From: CAXRGH01 sp964230195
GTDB lineage: Bacteria > Pseudomonadota > Gammaproteobacteria > Enterobacterales > Alteromonadaceae
DNA length: 8,517 bases
Reading direction: 5' to 3'
NCBI GenBank assembly: GCA_964230195.1
Contig: CAXRGH010000004.1
Span: 1-8,517 of the forward strand
Part shown: piece after piece, positions 6,948-8,517 of the stretch
Numbering within the stretch: the stretch's first letter is position 1
Layout of the letters: each line of letters begins with the position of its first letter
The notes under the pieces: model-generated
What the model saw: only the letters and a program-made list of their open reading frames with translations
Told to the model about the DNA's origin: nothing
Databases searched by the model: none
Position numbers and translations under genes: made by a program

Positions 6948-7021
6948 TGGAGGCGGGTCCCGGAGTCGAACCGAGGTCCACGGATTTGCAATCCGCTGCA
7001 TAGCCACTCTGCCAACCCGCC
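6948..7021 (-). tRNA. cysT: tRNA-Cys (anticodon GCA)
   Basis: A 74-base gene with an encoded CCA (6948-6950). The acceptor stem begins GGCGGGT and pairs with the ACCCGCC side, followed by a U discriminator base as is typical for tRNA-Cys. The anticodon loop TTGCAAA carries GCA (6987-6989), and the T-arm CTCGG-TTCGACT-CCGGG contains one U-G wobble. It lies 7 bases after tRNA-Gly and 21 before tRNA-Leu, so all three are processed from one transcript. Confidence 0.98.
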
Positions 7022-7028
7022 TAGAATT

Positions 7029-7104
<76 letters not shown>

Positions 7105-7169
7105 ATTTTATCTCTCGGAACCGATGGTTCTTTAGGATAAACGCCCTGACTCGTCAGAACGTGCTGTGC

Positions 7170-7197
7170 ATTCTACAGCCCAATTCAATCGTGTCAA
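7170..7197 (-). promoter_or_regulatory. Strong sigma70 promoter of the tRNA operon
   Basis: On the minus strand there is a perfect -35 TTGACA (7192-7197), a 16-base spacer and a -10 TAGAAT (7170-7175) with one mismatch to consensus. Initiation would fall near 7163, giving a leader of about 60 bases before tRNA-Gly. The leader holds two small dyads, CTGAC-GA-GTCAG (7146-7157) and GAACC-ATC-GGTTC (7118-7130). The discriminator after the -10 is fairly GC-rich (GCACAGC), as in growth-rate-regulated stable-RNA promoters; stringent control is therefore likely but inferred. Confidence 0.88.
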
Positions 7198-7280
7198 CAA
7201 ATAAAACTAGGATTTTTTCTGAATGCTCATTTTTTGATATATTTGAACAGAAAACAGACGCAAGTCGTTTATTCTCGGCG

Positions 7281-7844
7281 TTAAGCGCTGCGTAAATGTG
7301 GCCACGCAGCCCTTACGTAACTGACCATTGACCATACCGATAGTATCGTTGCAACATACAACATACCAGTTCCCAGAGTCACCCAGTATATTGGGAAGCC
7401 CATAAAAACTTCAAGGTCAGAAACTATGCCAACTAAGGCCATTAATTGGGCGGTTGTCTTCAGTTTTCCAACAAAAGACACTTTAGCTGTTGCGCTCAGC
7501 CCCCTACTCCCAAGCCACTCACGAAGTGAAGAGATAAAAATTTCACGAAGTAACAAAATGACCGCGGGAATAGTAATAATGGGATCATGATAACTATGAC
7601 AAATCAACAGCAAAGCGGCCGCAACAATTAGTTTGTCTGCCACTGGATCCAAAAAAGCACCAAACGGCGTCATTTGTCCCAATTTACGTGCAAGGTAACC
7701 GTCAAGGTAATCAGTCACCGCAGCAAGAAACAGAATAAAAGCAGCACATTGATGAGCCCATTGCCAATCCAAAAAATACACTGTCACAAATACAGGGACC
7801 AGAAAGACTCGAAGGCTAGTTAGAATATTTGGAATGTTCCACAT
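7281..7844 (-). CDS. pgsA: CDP-diacylglycerol-glycerol-3-phosphate 3-phosphatidyltransferase
   Basis: Makes phosphatidylglycerol phosphate from CDP-diacylglycerol and glycerol-3-phosphate in the inner membrane, the committed step to phosphatidylglycerol and cardiolipin. The 187 residues compare with 182 in E. coli. The CDP-alcohol phosphotransferase signature is complete: D45-x2-D48-G49-x2-A52-R53-x8-G62-x3-D66-x3-D70. The N-terminus MWNIPNILTSLRVFLVP is typical of PgsA, and hydrophobic segments run through the rest. ATG at 7844 follows the uvrC stop by 13 bases; the ribosome binding site is weak, so coupled expression with uvrC is likely. After the stop I see no strong terminator before the tRNA promoter, so some read-through into the tRNAs is possible. 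Confidence 0.97.
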   Translation of the reverse strand: MWNIPNILTSLRVFLVPVFVTVYFLDWQWAHQCAAFILFLAAVTDYLDGYLARKLGQMTPFGAFLDPVADKLIVAAALLLICHSYHDPIITIPAVILLLREIFISSLREWLGSRGLSATAKVSFVGKLKTTAQLMALVGIVSDLEVFMGFPIYWVTLGTGMLYVATILSVWSMVSYVRAAWPHLRSA

Positions 7845-7857
7845 TATTATTAGGTTC

Positions 7858-8517
7858 TCAGTGGTTTAAGTGATCATAAATCGTTTGTGCCAAGTCTACA
7901 CTAATACCGGGTACTTTGGCTAACCCTTCTACGCTCGCATTTTTAACTTCTTGAATCCCCCCCATATACTTCAACAGCGCTTGACGTTTTTTTGCGCCAA
8001 TGCCAGGAATATTTTCTAACGAGCTTCTAACCGCTTGTTTGTTACGTTTGTGACGGTGTCCTGCAATTGCAAAACGATGCGACTCATCGCGGATGTGTTG
8101 CACTAAATGCAAGCCGGGGTTGTCGGCATCCATGGGAATTGTGTCATGGCTACCTGCTAATATCAGGGTTTCAAGGCCAGCTTTACGGCTCGTTCCCTTT
8201 GCTACACCGATTAATAGTGGCACTTTCTCTGACGGCCACTCATCAAAAAAACGCTCGGCTTGGCCAAGTTGACCTTTACCACCATCAATGAATAAGATAT
8301 CGGGGATCTTTTCCACTTCAGTGGGTTTCTTGTAGCGTTTCTTCAGTGCCTGAGCCATTGCTGCGTAGTCATCTCCAGGTGTAATTCCCTCAATGTTGTA
8401 CCGCCGATAATCCGACTTCAGAGGCCCTTCTCGGTTAAACACAACACACGATGCTACGGTCTGCTGACCAGCAGTGTGGCTGATATCAAAACATTCCATG
8501 CGTTGAATCGGATCTTG
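7858..8517 (-). CDS. uvrC: UvrC excinuclease subunit, C-terminal part (cut by window edge)
   Basis: Nuclease subunit of the UvrABC nucleotide-excision-repair complex, which cuts the damaged strand on both sides of a lesion. Only the last 219 codons are visible; the frame stays open through the right edge (first visible residues QDPIQRMECFD), so the start lies outside. This part holds the RNase H-like domain that makes the 5' incision: D11 in ECFDISHT, D50 in PGDD, D78 in FIDGGKGQ and H147 in RDESH, numbered from the edge. The D11-D50-D78 spacing equals E. coli D399-D438-D466. The C-terminal helix-hairpin-helix pair (about 164-219, IPGIGAKKRQALL and VPGIS) binds DNA. The GIY-YIG domain for the 3' incision is outside the window. 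It is intact as far as seen and is followed closely by pgsA. Confidence 0.97.
   Translation of the reverse strand, partial: QDPIQRMECFDISHTAGQQTVASCVVFNREGPLKSDYRRYNIEGITPGDDYAAMAQALKKRYKKPTEVEKIPDILFIDGGKGQLGQAERFFDEWPSEKVPLLIGVAKGTSRKAGLETLILAGSHDTIPMDADNPGLHLVQHIRDESHRFAIAGHRHKRNKQAVRSSLENIPGIGAKKRQALLKYMGGIQEVKNASVEGLAKVPGISVDLAQTIYDHLNH

Noticed and set aside
7215..7254. TTTTCTG/CAGAAAA inverted repeat between pgsA and the tRNA promoter, as a terminator
   Set aside because: The stem is 7 bp, mostly A-T, with a 26-base loop and no proper T-run on the minus strand; too weak to call.

Overview
This window is a piece of a gammaproteobacterial chromosome. Two things point there: the gene order uvrC-pgsA-tRNA-Gly-tRNA-Cys-tRNA-Leu matches the E. 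coli uvrC-pgsA-glyW-cysT-leuZ locus, and the UvrC, CobO/BtuR and PqiA/PqiB proteins follow their enterobacterial counterparts closely. AT-rich spacers and the general protein flavour suggest a marine Alteromonas/Shewanella/Vibrio-like lineage, but I cannot fix the genus. Every recognisable gene lies on the minus strand, so transcription runs from the right edge to the left.

Right to left. (1) 8517-7281: the C-terminal third of UvrC (cut by the window edge), then PgsA. (2) 7197-6831: a near-consensus sigma70 promoter driving three tRNAs (Gly-GCC, Cys-GCA, Leu-UAA), ending in a T-run. (3) 6719-2823: a small four-helix membrane protein of unknown function, followed by a tightly packed pqiA-pqiB-pqiC set. 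These encode an envelope-spanning MCE lipid-transport system: an inner-membrane protein, a periplasmic MCE tunnel and an outer-membrane lipoprotein. (4) 2752-1949: an orphan transcriptional regulator with the winged-helix/WYL/C-terminal layout of the BrxR/CapW family. (5) 1861-417: cobO (corrinoid adenosyltransferase) overlapping btuF (periplasmic corrinoid-binding protein), a vitamin B12 uptake and activation pair. (6) 416-49: AT-rich sequence with no gene that I can support. (7) 48-1: not biological, but the Illumina P7-side adapter with an 8-base index left at a contig end.

Most of the window is ordinary housekeeping and envelope content. The items most worth a second look are the BrxR/CapW-like regulator found with no defence genes beside it, a similar short motif upstream of both that regulator and cobO, the unknown membrane protein leading the pqi set, and the adapter at the left edge, which makes the adjoining sequence a contig end of lower reliability. 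I see no clear new multi-gene system.
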